Assembly (NCBI RefSeq): GCF_019969725.1
Contig: NZ_JAHXYW010000011.1
Span: 62,001-126,000 of the forward strand
Reading direction: 5' to 3'
Length of the DNA: 64,000 nucleotides
Source of the DNA: Neobacillus bataviensis
GTDB taxonomy: Bacteria; Bacillota; Bacilli; Bacillales_B; DSM-18226
Below the pieces are notes generated by a model. That model did no database searches and was not told where the DNA came from. It worked only from the letters and a program-made list of their open reading frames with translations. Within the stretch, counting starts at the first letter, position 1. The number at the start of each line of letters is the position of its first letter. Positions 1-7,971 of this stretch are shown here, in pieces. Position numbers and translations under genes: made by a program.

Positions 1-745
1 ATGATGTTTCCAGCTGTAACAGCCGACCGCCTTCGAGCTCAATAAACCCAAACAGGGAATCCTCGACTTCAAATTTTGCCGGATCCCATTCGCCAAGGGT
101 TCCATGAGATTTTTTTGTGCCGATTTTCTGGAACATCTTTGCTGTTACCTTCTCAATTTTCGGGTAGCCAAGCACATATAAAGCCGCATCAAGCATGTGG
201 ACACCTAAATCAATAAGTGGTCCCCCGCCTTGAATCGCCTTATTCGTAAAACTGCCCCAGCCAGGTATTCCACAGCGGCGCAATGCTTGTACTTTGGTGA
301 CATAGATATCACCAAGGACCCCTTCTTTTACTTTTTCGCGAAGGATTGAAACATCCTCAGCAAAACGATGATGAAAATTATAGGCGAGGAGGCAGTTATT
401 TTTTTCAGCCGTCTCCTGCATCAATTTTGCTTCATCAGCCGAGATGGCTGGAGGTTTTTCACACATCACATCACAGCCGGCTTCCAAAGCCTGCATAACA
501 TTTTCAAAATGAAATCGATTGGGCGTACAGACACTAACAATATCCGGCTTTTCAACTGCATACATTTCGGCAGCATCTGTATAAAATCGAGGGATGCTAT
601 TTCGCTCCGCGAAACTTTTCACACGCTCTAAGGTTGGGCCAACAGCAGCGACTATTTCTAATTCTTCATTAGCCTGATAGTTAGGAACATGGACCTTTTC
701 TGCTACCTGTCCGGCTCCAATGATCGCGACTCTCTTCTTTTTCAC
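1..745 (-). CDS. ycjS: Gfo/Idh/MocA family NAD(P)-dependent sugar oxidoreductase, YcjS-like (3' end cut by window edge)
   Basis: The gene runs off the left edge, so only about 248 N-terminal residues are seen. A GTG start at 745 follows GAGAGG by about 9 bases. The N-terminus has a Rossmann fold with GAGQVAEKVH, then the family motif EKPPAIS and the second-domain motif GGGPLIDLGVHMLD. E. coli YcjS oxidises C3 of D-glucosides to 3-keto-glucosides with NAD+. Here the gene is the last visible member of a cluster with the same gene order as E. coli ycjMNOPQRS, 13 bases after the ycjR homolog. The function is inferred from family plus synteny. The C-terminal part cannot be checked. Confidence 0.86.
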   Translation of the reverse strand, partial: MKKKRVAIIGAGQVAEKVHVPNYQANEELEIVAAVGPTLERVKSFAERNSIPRFYTDAAEMYAVEKPDIVSVCTPNRFHFENVMQALEAGCDVMCEKPPAISADEAKLMQETAEKNNCLLAYNFHHRFAEDVSILREKVKEGVLGDIYVTKVQALRRCGIPGWGSFTNKAIQGGGPLIDLGVHMLDAALYVLGYPKIEKVTAKMFQKIGTKKSHGTLGEWDPAKFEVEDSLFGFIELEGGRLLQLETS

Positions 746-758
746 AATAGATCGCCTC

Positions 759-1553
759 TCAAATTAATGATTCTTTTAGGTGATGTAAGGCTTTTCTATA
801 TTCAGCTTCTGGATCATTGCCTCTGACACGGCACTCAATCGTTAAGAACCCGTCATACCCATCTTCCTTTAACTGATTAAAATGCTTTTTGAAATCAAGG
901 GATCCGCTTCCTGGCTGATAACGGTGATTATCTGCTAGGTGGATATGGCCAATTAAATCACGGTGTTGATGCAGGGCTTCCGAAATGCCATCTTCCTCGA
1001 TATTCATATGATAAAAATCAGCTATGATTTTTACATGTTTTAAGTTATTCTCTTCGATATAGCTTCTTGCATCGGCAAGAGTGTTAATCATATGGTCTTG
1101 ATAGCGGTTTAATGGTTCGAGGAAAATCGTTGTTCCTGTTTCTTCCGCCATCCGATCCAAATAAATAAGGGAATCACTGACAGCCTTTCGATCACCTGCC
1201 TGGCTCCGGGGTGACGCCATCGGCGGGAGGCGGTATGTGAACATGCCCCATGCGGCAGGCACGACAATTCCTTTACCTCCGACTTCCTTTAGTGCTTCAA
1301 GTATTTGTTTTATTTCTTTTAAACCGTTCAGTCTGCGTTCTTCAATGAAATCCCCGATCCAGCCGCTGTAGCCGCCGCAGGCTGTCGTAACAGGAATTCC
1401 TGTTTCCGCAATCGCTTCTTTTATTTCATCTAAATGGTCGACTAAAAATTTGCCGTCGATTTCAAAGCCTTCAAAGCCAACTTCTTTTAAATAACGGAAT
1501 TTTTCTCTTATATTCTCAGGAAAAAACGCCTGGTTTTGTGTACCGATTTTCAC
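759..1553 (-). CDS. ycjR: Sugar 3-keto-glycoside C4 epimerase, YcjR-like (TIM barrel)
   Basis: This 264-residue protein belongs to the sugar phosphate isomerase/epimerase (AP endonuclease 2) TIM-barrel superfamily. The start is GTG with GGGAGG upstream. Likely metal ligands of this fold are in place: E146 (FLEPLNR), D179 (IIADFYH), H205 (IGHIHLADN) and E240 (LTIE). As remembered, the E. coli protein is very similar (start KIGTQNQAFFPENI, internal RLPPM). E. coli YcjR interconverts 3-keto-D-gulosides and 3-keto-D-glucosides at C4 between the two dehydrogenases YcjQ and YcjS. Both flanking genes here are homologs of those partners, which supports the same pathway. Confidence 0.92.
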   Translation of the reverse strand: MKIGTQNQAFFPENIREKFRYLKEVGFEGFEIDGKFLVDHLDEIKEAIAETGIPVTTACGGYSGWIGDFIEERRLNGLKEIKQILEALKEVGGKGIVVPAAWGMFTYRLPPMASPRSQAGDRKAVSDSLIYLDRMAEETGTTIFLEPLNRYQDHMINTLADARSYIEENNLKHVKIIADFYHMNIEEDGISEALHQHRDLIGHIHLADNHRYQPGSGSLDFKKHFNQLKEDGYDGFLTIECRVRGNDPEAEYRKALHHLKESLI

Positions 1554-1642
1554 GATAAATTCCTCCCAATTACGGAATTCCAGCTAAAACCCGTTAAAAT
1601 GGATCTTAGCTGGATGATATGGTGATGAATCTTGAAACCAGA

Positions 1643-2698
1643 TTATTTTTTATATTCGATTCCCATCTTAATGCTTAGCTCCGGATGCTGGTCTACATAT
1701 TCCATGTACGCTTCTGCACTACTCTCAAATGTAACAATTGGTTCAATGATATCTTCGCAATTAAGGTATCCGTTCATTAACATTTCCCAGCATGTATCTT
1801 CAATTCGCTTGCGGTTCCAGCGAGGGTAATCTGGGTTTGGTTCGCTGGCAGCACGTGAGAAGACAATTTTTGCATTATTAAAATGGGCTTCACGTCCAAA
1901 GTTCAAGTCTGTGAAAGGTTTGGCAAAAGCCACATAGGAAATCGTTCCCCCATAGGCGATGCCTCTTAATGCGCCTTGAAGGGCAGCAGAATTACCGCTT
2001 GTTTCAATGATGGAATCAGCACCCATTTTGTTTGTCAGCTTTTTCACTTCATAGCCCACATCACATTTAGTTGGGTCAAGACAAACATCTGCTCCATTTC
2101 GAAGTGCGATATCGCAGCGATGGCTGATTGGGTCAATCCCAACCACTAGGCTTGCCCCCGCTTTTTTCGCTAATTGGATCGCGATTTGACCAATCGCACC
2201 CAGTCCTACAACCACAACATAATCACCCGCACGGACATTGGCATCCCGCACACCGCTCAAAGCAAATTGAGCTGGATCGTAGCAAACGGCATTTTGCCAT
2301 TTTGCCCCTTCAGGCATTTTACGCAATCTGTGATTATTAATGGCATTCACAATCACGGTTTCCATGATTGGACCATAGGTACACACGGTTTCACCCAATT
2401 GGTAGTCTGTCACTTCACCGCCGATTTCAACGATCTTTCCGACAACCATATTACCAAGCTGGAATTCACCAAATACGATTCCAGGTGCAGAACCTTCTTC
2501 ACGAGGCATGAACATGCGCCATTCTTCATTGAAATTTTCATCCATAAAAGGAGTTAGTCCTCGGAAATCAATAACTTCCGTTCCGTGCTTAGGTGCCGCA
2601 AATTCCACATCAATTTTCACTTCGTTTGGCTGTACATGGCGATCTTCGTATTCTAACAATGCTGCTTTTCTTGGTTCTACGGCAACTAGCTTTTTCAT
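1643..2698 (-). CDS. ycjQ: Medium-chain dehydrogenase, YcjQ-like (D-guloside 3-dehydrogenase)
   Basis: The longest reading frame begins further upstream, but the ATG at 2698 is chosen. It has GAGGAAG 10 bases ahead and gives the conserved start MKKLVAVEPRKAALLEYEDR; the longer frame would overlap the upstream permease gene. The product is 351 residues, with a GroES-like N-terminus and a Rossmann domain (VVGLGAIGQIAIQLAKKAG). The usual zinc-ADH motifs C-x-G-T/S-D and G-H-E are replaced by APKHGTEVIDFRG and FGEFQLGNM, a feature I recall in E. coli YcjQ as well. YcjQ oxidises or reduces D-gulosides at C3. It sits 34 bases after the ycjP homolog in one operon. Confidence 0.9.
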   Translation of the reverse strand: MKKLVAVEPRKAALLEYEDRHVQPNEVKIDVEFAAPKHGTEVIDFRGLTPFMDENFNEEWRMFMPREEGSAPGIVFGEFQLGNMVVGKIVEIGGEVTDYQLGETVCTYGPIMETVIVNAINNHRLRKMPEGAKWQNAVCYDPAQFALSGVRDANVRAGDYVVVVGLGAIGQIAIQLAKKAGASLVVGIDPISHRCDIALRNGADVCLDPTKCDVGYEVKKLTNKMGADSIIETSGNSAALQGALRGIAYGGTISYVAFAKPFTDLNFGREAHFNNAKIVFSRAASEPNPDYPRWNRKRIEDTCWEMLMNGYLNCEDIIEPIVTFESSAEAYMEYVDQHPELSIKMGIEYKK

Positions 2699-2732
2699 GA
2701 TTTCATTACTTCCTCTCGTTTTATAAAAATAA

Positions 2733-3587
2733 TTAGCCTTTAACTCCGCCTGCTGTGGCGTCTCCTTTAATAAAATGCTCCGAAATGGCGTACATGATGA
2801 CAACTGGCAAGGCTGTGACGAGCGATGCTGCCATCATACGACCCCAAACATAATCTGGAGTGCTAAAAAGCGCATATAATCCAATTGGTAATGTGAAATT
2901 GACGGAATCCGACAAGAAAATGGATGCAAATAGATAATCGTTCCATGCAATCATAAACGCATATACAAATACTGAAATGATCCCAGATAGCGATAACGGA
3001 ATAATGATATGGAAAATGATCTGTACCCGATTTAATCCATCAATCATGGCTGCTTCTTCCAAATCAACTGGAATGGTATCGAAGTAGCTTTTCAACATGA
3101 AAATGGCCGTTGGCAATGTTTGCACAATCATCGTAATGATTAAAGAAGTTTTTGTATCATATAAACCTAAACCCGTGATGATTTTAAATAATGGAACGAC
3201 AAGCAAAATACCTGAAAACATATAAACTGCGTAAAAACTAGCATTAATAGTCAATCGGCCTTTAAAGTTAAGTTTTGAAAGAGCATATGCTCCAAAAATT
3301 CCGATGGCAACCGACAAGATCGATGCAGTTAAAGATACCATTAAACTATTTTTAAAATAGGCAAGGTATGGAAAAATATCCGGATTGAAAATATCTAGAT
3401 AGTGCTGTAAAGTCCATTCTTTTGGAAGGAAGGTCGGACTTGTTGAAACCGCCTCCTTTGAACTTTTAAAAGATGTCATTAACATCACAAAAAATGGAAA
3501 CAGACAAACAATTAAAATGGCTAAAAGTGCCGCATAAAACCCTACTGTTTTCGTTACTTTATTCTTTTTGCTGCTAGCCATTGCCAT
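2733..3587 (-). CDS. ycjP: ABC sugar transporter permease, MalG type (YcjP-like)
   Basis: This 284-residue inner-membrane permease of the CUT1 carbohydrate family has six predicted hydrophobic segments. The EAA loop reads EEAAMIDGLNRVQIIFHIIIPLS, where the ATPase docks. The C-terminus ends in a short tail, FIKGDATAGGVKG, like other MalG-type subunits. Its start overlaps the end of the ycjO homolog by 14 bases, which indicates translational coupling. With YcjO and the lipoprotein YcjN it forms an importer for the glycoside handled by the downstream enzymes. No ATPase gene is visible nearby. Confidence 0.9.
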   Translation of the reverse strand: MAMASSKKNKVTKTVGFYAALLAILIVCLFPFFVMLMTSFKSSKEAVSTSPTFLPKEWTLQHYLDIFNPDIFPYLAYFKNSLMVSLTASILSVAIGIFGAYALSKLNFKGRLTINASFYAVYMFSGILLVVPLFKIITGLGLYDTKTSLIITMIVQTLPTAIFMLKSYFDTIPVDLEEAAMIDGLNRVQIIFHIIIPLSLSGIISVFVYAFMIAWNDYLFASIFLSDSVNFTLPIGLYALFSTPDYVWGRMMAASLVTALPVVIMYAISEHFIKGDATAGGVKG

Positions 3588-4455
3588 TTAAATTCACCCG
3601 CTTTCTTGCAATCATAATGACAATAAAGAGAATAATGAACAATATCACAGAAATCGATGCTGCTTTGCCTAAATCGTTAAACGCAAAGGCTGTTTTATAC
3701 AAGTAAATACCGAGTATATCTACTTTATTTGTTAAGAGATAGACATCTGTGAACATATAAAACATCCAGATCGAACGTAATGTTACAACCGTTAATAGGA
3801 CAGGCATGATCGCCGGCAGCGTGACAATTTTAAATTTCTCCCATGCATTGGCCCCGTCAATCTCAGCCGCTTCGTACAATGTAGAATCAATCGTTTGAAG
3901 GATGGCCAAAAAGGAAATAAACGCATAAGGGAAATATCTCCAAATCGCAAAGAGTGACACTAAGAAAAAGCTGCTTATCGGATTGTCAAACCACAGTGGG
4001 GCCTCCTTAAACAAGTGAAGAATATCTCCACCAATAAAGTTGACAATACCGTAACCATTATTAAACATGTATTTCCAAGCAAAGATTAAAGAAATCGATG
4101 GTGTTACATACGATAAAATAATTAATGAACGGGCAGTTTTACGAAATTTAAAGGGACGATTAAAAAAGATGGCAATTCCTAATCCGACCGCTGTACTTCC
4201 TCCAACCGTCAAAAGCATGTACAAAAGTGTAACCCCTAATGATGTAAAGAATTCCGGGTCTGTCAGGATATCCATATAATTTTTTAATGCTACAAAAGTG
4301 GCACTTAATCTTGGATTTATTGGCTGGTCAAAGAAACTGAGTTGAATATTTGCGACCATTGGATATGCAATAAGCACCAGGAGCAAGAAGATACTTGGAA
4401 AAAGTAAAGCCAATGCCAATTTAATATCCGACTTTTTACTTATATTCGTTTTCAT
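3574..4455 (-). CDS. ycjO: ABC sugar transporter permease, MalF type (YcjO-like)
   Basis: This 293-residue CUT1 permease has an N-terminal membrane segment (ALALLFPSIFLLLVLIAYPM) and the EAA loop YEAAEIDGANAWEKFKIVTLP. The start ATG at 4455 has a GGGAGGG ribosome binding site 4 bases ahead. It is the first permease after the binding-protein gene, and a hairpin lies between the two genes. It pairs with the ycjP homolog to form the membrane channel. The substrate is not known from sequence; a glucoside, glucosylglycerate or guloside-containing sugar fits the cluster. Confidence 0.9.
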   Translation of the reverse strand: MKTNISKKSDIKLALALLFPSIFLLLVLIAYPMVANIQLSFFDQPINPRLSATFVALKNYMDILTDPEFFTSLGVTLLYMLLTVGGSTAVGLGIAIFFNRPFKFRKTARSLIILSYVTPSISLIFAWKYMFNNGYGIVNFIGGDILHLFKEAPLWFDNPISSFFLVSLFAIWRYFPYAFISFLAILQTIDSTLYEAAEIDGANAWEKFKIVTLPAIMPVLLTVVTLRSIWMFYMFTDVYLLTNKVDILGIYLYKTAFAFNDLGKAASISVILFIILFIVIMIARKRVNLNGNG

Positions 4456-4487
4456 GGTACCCTCCCTTTGGGAAAATCTTTAAAGCG

Positions 4488-4513
4488 GGGAATTACCTGA
4501 TTTGGTAACTCCC
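4488..4513 (-). other. Intergenic mRNA hairpin between ycjN and ycjO homologs
   Basis: On the minus-strand mRNA the arms GGGAGTTACC and GGTAATTCCC form a 10-bp stem with one G-U pair and a 6-base loop. The stem starts 9 bases after the binding-protein stop codon. No long U run follows. It probably protects the upstream mRNA from 3' decay or reduces permease expression relative to the binding protein. Confidence 0.6.
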
Positions 4514-4521
4514 AGTGTTGC

Positions 4522-5817
4522 TTATTTTTTGTTTAAAACCTCTTCGAGTGTTTTTTCAGCATTTTTTATTTCTCGATTAACATCTTTTTTACCGACTGTA
4601 ACGCTGTTAACCATTTTAGGAATCGCTCCTGAACTAGTTACGTCACCCATTTTCAAGAAATTTTTACTATCTACTAAACCAAATACTTGAATGTCATTAA
4701 AGGATGCCGCTATTTCAGTTGATAATTCACCAAAAGCTTTTACCACTTCATTTGCCTGATAGTTTTGATTTTCTGTTACGAGTTTACTTACTGGCTGCGC
4801 GCCGCCTGGGGACATTAACACCCATTTTGTCATGTTTTCAGGCTGAGACATGAAGGCTACAAATTTTGCAGCAGCCTCTTTTTTATCCTTATCTAAGAAA
4901 GAAGAAATGGTAAGTGCCGAAACTGTTCCGAAAACTGCCTTTTTCTTCTCAGCTGGAATCGCAAATCCAATATTCTTTGCATTTCCTTCTTCAAATACAG
5001 AAGGAAGAATGTAAGTAGAATAAATCGCCATTGGCGCCGTTCCATTCATGAAAGCATCTTTTACTTCGGTGGTATCATTCGATCCTGGCATCGTATACTG
5101 AGATAATTTTTTATAATACGTTAATGCCTCTTTCATTTCTGGTGTATTCATATTTAACTTGCCTTTGTTGTCTAACACATTCGCATTATTTGAGAGAGCA
5201 AATTGAGAAAAGGCTTGTTCAGAAAATCCGCCTTCAACGGTAGGCATGGCAATTCCATATTTTTTATTCGCTTTATCCGTAAATGCTTTGGCAATCGTAA
5301 CTATATCATCCCAATTTTTCGGCTCCGCAAATCCTTTAGCTGCAAGCATTTCTTTGTTGTACCAGATCCCCTGAACCCAGCCGCTGATTGGAACACCTGT
5401 GTAGCTTTTTCCATCTTCGGTACTCATTAACTTTAAGGCACCTTCATAGAAGTTCTTTTCCCCTATTTGAGTAATAATCTTTTTAACGGTTTTCTTGTCA
5501 ATCAGTACTTCTTTATCCATTACTTTTGCATAATCCTGGCCCACTTCGAGAACAGTTGGTAGTTTGCCAGCACTTGCCAAGGTAATAATTTTCGTATTGT
5601 AAGAATCTTCTTCTACAGGTATCTGTTTTATTTTTATATCCGGATTTTCCTTTTCGAATTTTGCAACCAATTCGTTAATGACAGCCAAACGCTCTTGTTC
5701 AACAGAGGAGTGCATAAATTCGATTGTTGTTTTTCCATCGGCATTCTGTTTTCCGCATGCAGTTAATGCAAATGCAAATAACATAATAAATACGAAACTC
5801 AGGCCTTTTTTTAACAT
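4522..5817 (-). CDS. ycjN: ABC sugar-binding lipoprotein (YcjN-like)
   Basis: The chosen start is ATG 5817, which has GGGGGAG 5 bases ahead. A longer frame exists but would run into the upstream phosphorylase gene. The product is 431 residues. It begins with a lipoprotein signal ending in the lipobox ALTAC, so Cys at about residue 21 is lipid-modified and the protein is anchored outside the membrane. The rest is a bacterial extracellular solute-binding protein family 1 fold (EFMHSSVEQERLAV near the mature N-terminus). It delivers the sugar to the two permeases encoded downstream. The context makes a YcjN role likely, but the ligand is not known. Confidence 0.88.
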   Translation of the reverse strand: MLKKGLSFVFIMLFAFALTACGKQNADGKTTIEFMHSSVEQERLAVINELVAKFEKENPDIKIKQIPVEEDSYNTKIITLASAGKLPTVLEVGQDYAKVMDKEVLIDKKTVKKIITQIGEKNFYEGALKLMSTEDGKSYTGVPISGWVQGIWYNKEMLAAKGFAEPKNWDDIVTIAKAFTDKANKKYGIAMPTVEGGFSEQAFSQFALSNNANVLDNKGKLNMNTPEMKEALTYYKKLSQYTMPGSNDTTEVKDAFMNGTAPMAIYSTYILPSVFEEGNAKNIGFAIPAEKKKAVFGTVSALTISSFLDKDKKEAAAKFVAFMSQPENMTKWVLMSPGGAQPVSKLVTENQNYQANEVVKAFGELSTEIAASFNDIQVFGLVDSKNFLKMGDVTSSGAIPKMVNSVTVGKKDVNREIKNAEKTLEEVLNKK

Positions 5818-5828
5818 TCGTTCTCCCC

Positions 5829-7514
5829 CTAAATAATTGGCTTTAACCAAACAAATTGATATGGAGCTAAAGTAAAACTATTATTAATTACTACTGTTTC
5901 ACCAGAAATGATATTTAAGAATGTACCATTTAAGCGGCAATCAACCGGTTCGTTTGTTATATTGTGTACGACAAACAGGCTTTCATGTTTTGAGTTCATT
6001 CGATCAAAGGCAAATATTTCTTTTCCCAAATTCATGACTGCCATAGTTGAATTCGGATGGAAGAGTGGTTCCGATTTACGAATTTGAATTAATTTAGTTA
6101 ATTCACGGAAAATTTTACTTCTTAATGACTCAGGATTCGTTAATTCCTCTTCGATTTCTATTACTTCATATTTTTGTCGATTGATTGAGCGGTTCATTCC
6201 CGTTTTAGAAACTCCATTATAATCATTTCGGGAACCTAAAATGCTTTGGATATAAACTGCCGGCACCCCTTGAAGAGTCAGGAGAATAGAATGCGCCGCT
6301 AAAAAGCGCTTCACTCTTAAATCATCATCATCTGTCCGTTTATTTAACGCATCAAGGTACGTCACATTAATTTCATAAGGACTTTCACTGCCGTCAGGGT
6401 TTTTCTTATAGTTGACCAGTGCTCCTTCTTTTTTCAAGTCCTCTACCATTGCCAATATCTCTTCTTCAGGAATGATGCCGCGAATCGGATTTAACCCAAT
6501 TCCATCATGAGAGGCAAGGAAATTAAAGAATGTTGTCTCCCCTTCTGTTGGTCGCAGATCACTGGCCCATTTGGAAAGGGCACTGGCATCCCCTTTGTGA
6601 ATGGCATTTAACACGAGAGGCGGCAGCGGGAACTGATAAACCATATGTGCTTCATCCGATCCATTTCCGAAGTAGGCAATATTATCCTTATGAGGTACGT
6701 TTGTTTCTGTAATGATAACCGTCCCTTTGGCTGCCTCATCGGCGACATCACGGAAAAGCTTAACAATCTCATGCGTTTTTTCATGGTGTATACAGGTTGT
6801 CCCAATCTCTTTCCACATAAATCCGATTGCATCCAATCGAATATATTCTGCCCCTTGCTCCAAATAAAACAGTAATACATCGATCATGCTATAAAGGACG
6901 TTTGGATTGCTAAAATTCAAATCAATCTGGTCTTCGCTGAAGGTTGTCCAAATATACTTTTCCTCGCCATTTGCCAATGTAAACTTTGTTAATAATGGAA
7001 GAGCTCTTGGTCTTGTAACAGCACTTAAATCTGTGGCGGGATCCATCTCGATGAAGAAATCCTGATATTCAGGGTTTCCGTTTAAATATTCTTGAAACCA
7101 TTCGCTCTTTGCCGAAATATGATTGCAAACATCATCAAACATGATTCTTGCTGATTGAGACAAATGGTCGATTTCCTTCCAATCTCCTAAGAGTGGATTT
7201 ACTTTTTTATAATCGACAACAGAGAATCCATCGTCAGATGTGTAAGGATAAAATGGAAGAAGATGCACAATTTCAAATTTGTCTGCAAGATGCTTATCAA
7301 ACATTTTTTTAAAGGTTTCTAAAGTCGGACGATCTGGTTCTTGAAATTGATCTCCATACGTAATCAGCACAACATCTTTTTCATCCCAATTTTGTTTTCT
7401 TTGCTTAAGAGACATCTGTTTTGTTATGGCAATGCGTTCCTCGATTCGCTGTAAAATTGAATCGATATTTTGGTTTTCATAGATAAATGAAAGTCTTTCT
7501 TTAATTTTCTTCAT
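5829..7514 (-). CDS. ycjM: GH13_18 sugar phosphorylase, YcjM-like (glucosylglycerate or sucrose phosphorylase family)
   Basis: The start is set at ATG 7514, with GGAGG 5 bases ahead; the upstream in-frame ATG overlaps that ribosome binding site. The product is 561 residues. It has the GH13 catalytic residues Asp228 (nucleophile, in IRLDAIGFMWKE), Glu270 (acid/base, in IITETNVPH) and Asp337 (in LASHDGIGLNP). Subfamily GH13_18 contains sucrose, sucrose 6-phosphate, glucosylglycerol and glucosylglycerate phosphorylases. The E. coli member YcjM acts on glucosylglycerate. The synteny favours that assignment, but the aglycone cannot be fixed from sequence alone. It is the first gene of the operon. 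Confidence 0.87.
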   Translation of the reverse strand: MKKIKERLSFIYENQNIDSILQRIEERIAITKQMSLKQRKQNWDEKDVVLITYGDQFQEPDRPTLETFKKMFDKHLADKFEIVHLLPFYPYTSDDGFSVVDYKKVNPLLGDWKEIDHLSQSARIMFDDVCNHISAKSEWFQEYLNGNPEYQDFFIEMDPATDLSAVTRPRALPLLTKFTLANGEEKYIWTTFSEDQIDLNFSNPNVLYSMIDVLLFYLEQGAEYIRLDAIGFMWKEIGTTCIHHEKTHEIVKLFRDVADEAAKGTVIITETNVPHKDNIAYFGNGSDEAHMVYQFPLPPLVLNAIHKGDASALSKWASDLRPTEGETTFFNFLASHDGIGLNPIRGIIPEEEILAMVEDLKKEGALVNYKKNPDGSESPYEINVTYLDALNKRTDDDDLRVKRFLAAHSILLTLQGVPAVYIQSILGSRNDYNGVSKTGMNRSINRQKYEVIEIEEELTNPESLRSKIFRELTKLIQIRKSEPLFHPNSTMAVMNLGKEIFAFDRMNSKHESLFVVHNITNEPVDCRLNGTFLNIISGETVVINNSFTLAPYQFVWLKPII

Positions 7515-7529
7515 AAATTCCTCCATTTG

Positions 7530-7706
7530 TGGTACCGCTCCCAGTGTAATTAAAAAAATATGATTCTATTAAATATTTTGTTTGTGGTACCGCTCCCAGA
7601 AAGATTAAAAAAATTTTTGAACATTAATTATTAATTTTTGGTACCGCTCCCAGCAATGTTAAAAAAAGAGAGTTTTACACTTTGCTAGTCTTTGGTACCG
7701 CTCCCA
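7530..7706 (-). repeat. Four-copy direct repeat array in the ycjM leader (probable LacI-family operators)
   Basis: TGGTACCGCTCCCA occurs exactly four times, at 7530-7543, 7585-7598, 7639-7652 and 7693-7706, with start-to-start distances of 55, 54 and 54 bases. In the first three copies the match continues as G, five variable bases, then TTAAAAAAA. The 14-mer is an imperfect palindrome around a central CG, as LacI-family operators are. Its GCTCCCA half equals half of the known CelR operator TGGGAGCGCTCCCA. All four copies lie between the predicted transcription start and the ycjM ribosome binding site. The likely binder is the divergent LacI-type protein. Confidence 0.85.
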
Positions 7707-7713
7707 CGACGTA

Positions 7714-7742
7714 AATATATTACAGAAAACGTTTTCTGTCAA
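7714..7742 (-). promoter_or_regulatory. SigA promoter of the ycj operon with a cre-like palindrome in the spacer
   Basis: On the minus strand TTGACA (7737-7742) and TATATT (7714-7719) are separated by 17 bases. A perfect 18-bp palindrome, ACAGAAAACGTTTTCTGT (7722-7739), overlaps the -35 end and fills the spacer. It resembles a CcpA cre box and would block RNA polymerase when occupied. Transcription would start near 7707, at the first repeat of the array. It could instead be the LacI-type regulator site. Confidence 0.75.
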
Positions 7743-7779
7743 CAGATAAAAGTTAATAGTAATTAGCAAAATATTTATA

Positions 7780-7808
7780 TTGCTACATTGGACAATCATC
7801 AATATAAT
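7780..7808 (+). promoter_or_regulatory. Candidate promoter of the divergent LacI-type regulator gene
   Basis: TTGCTA (7780-7785) and TATAAT (7803-7808) are 17 bases apart on the plus strand. The -35 matches 4 of 6 consensus bases and the -10 is perfect. The gene starts at 7972, which leaves a leader of about 160 bases in which no other feature was recognised. Confidence 0.5.
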
Positions 7809-7971
7809 GTATCGTATATTGCTCTCACCTCAAATTATGTAATTAAACTCCCACTCATACAAATACATGTTGGCTGCTGGATTTTTGCCGCAACCTTCAA
7901 TTCATATTTCCATCAAATGATAAAAAAAATATTTTTTCTTTAGATACTATTACAGAGGGGGCGAAATATTC

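Noticed and set aside
368..631. Open frame on the plus strand opposite the YcjS-like gene.
   Set aside because: It has no recognisable family features and no clear ribosome binding site, and lies antisense to a conserved gene.
4455..4466. TGGTACCCTCCC, which resembles the 14-bp leader repeat with one base missing, at the ycjO ribosome binding site.
   Set aside because: The match coincides with the Shine-Dalgarno sequence GGGAGGG and the start region, and lacks the central CG. Chance is the simpler explanation.
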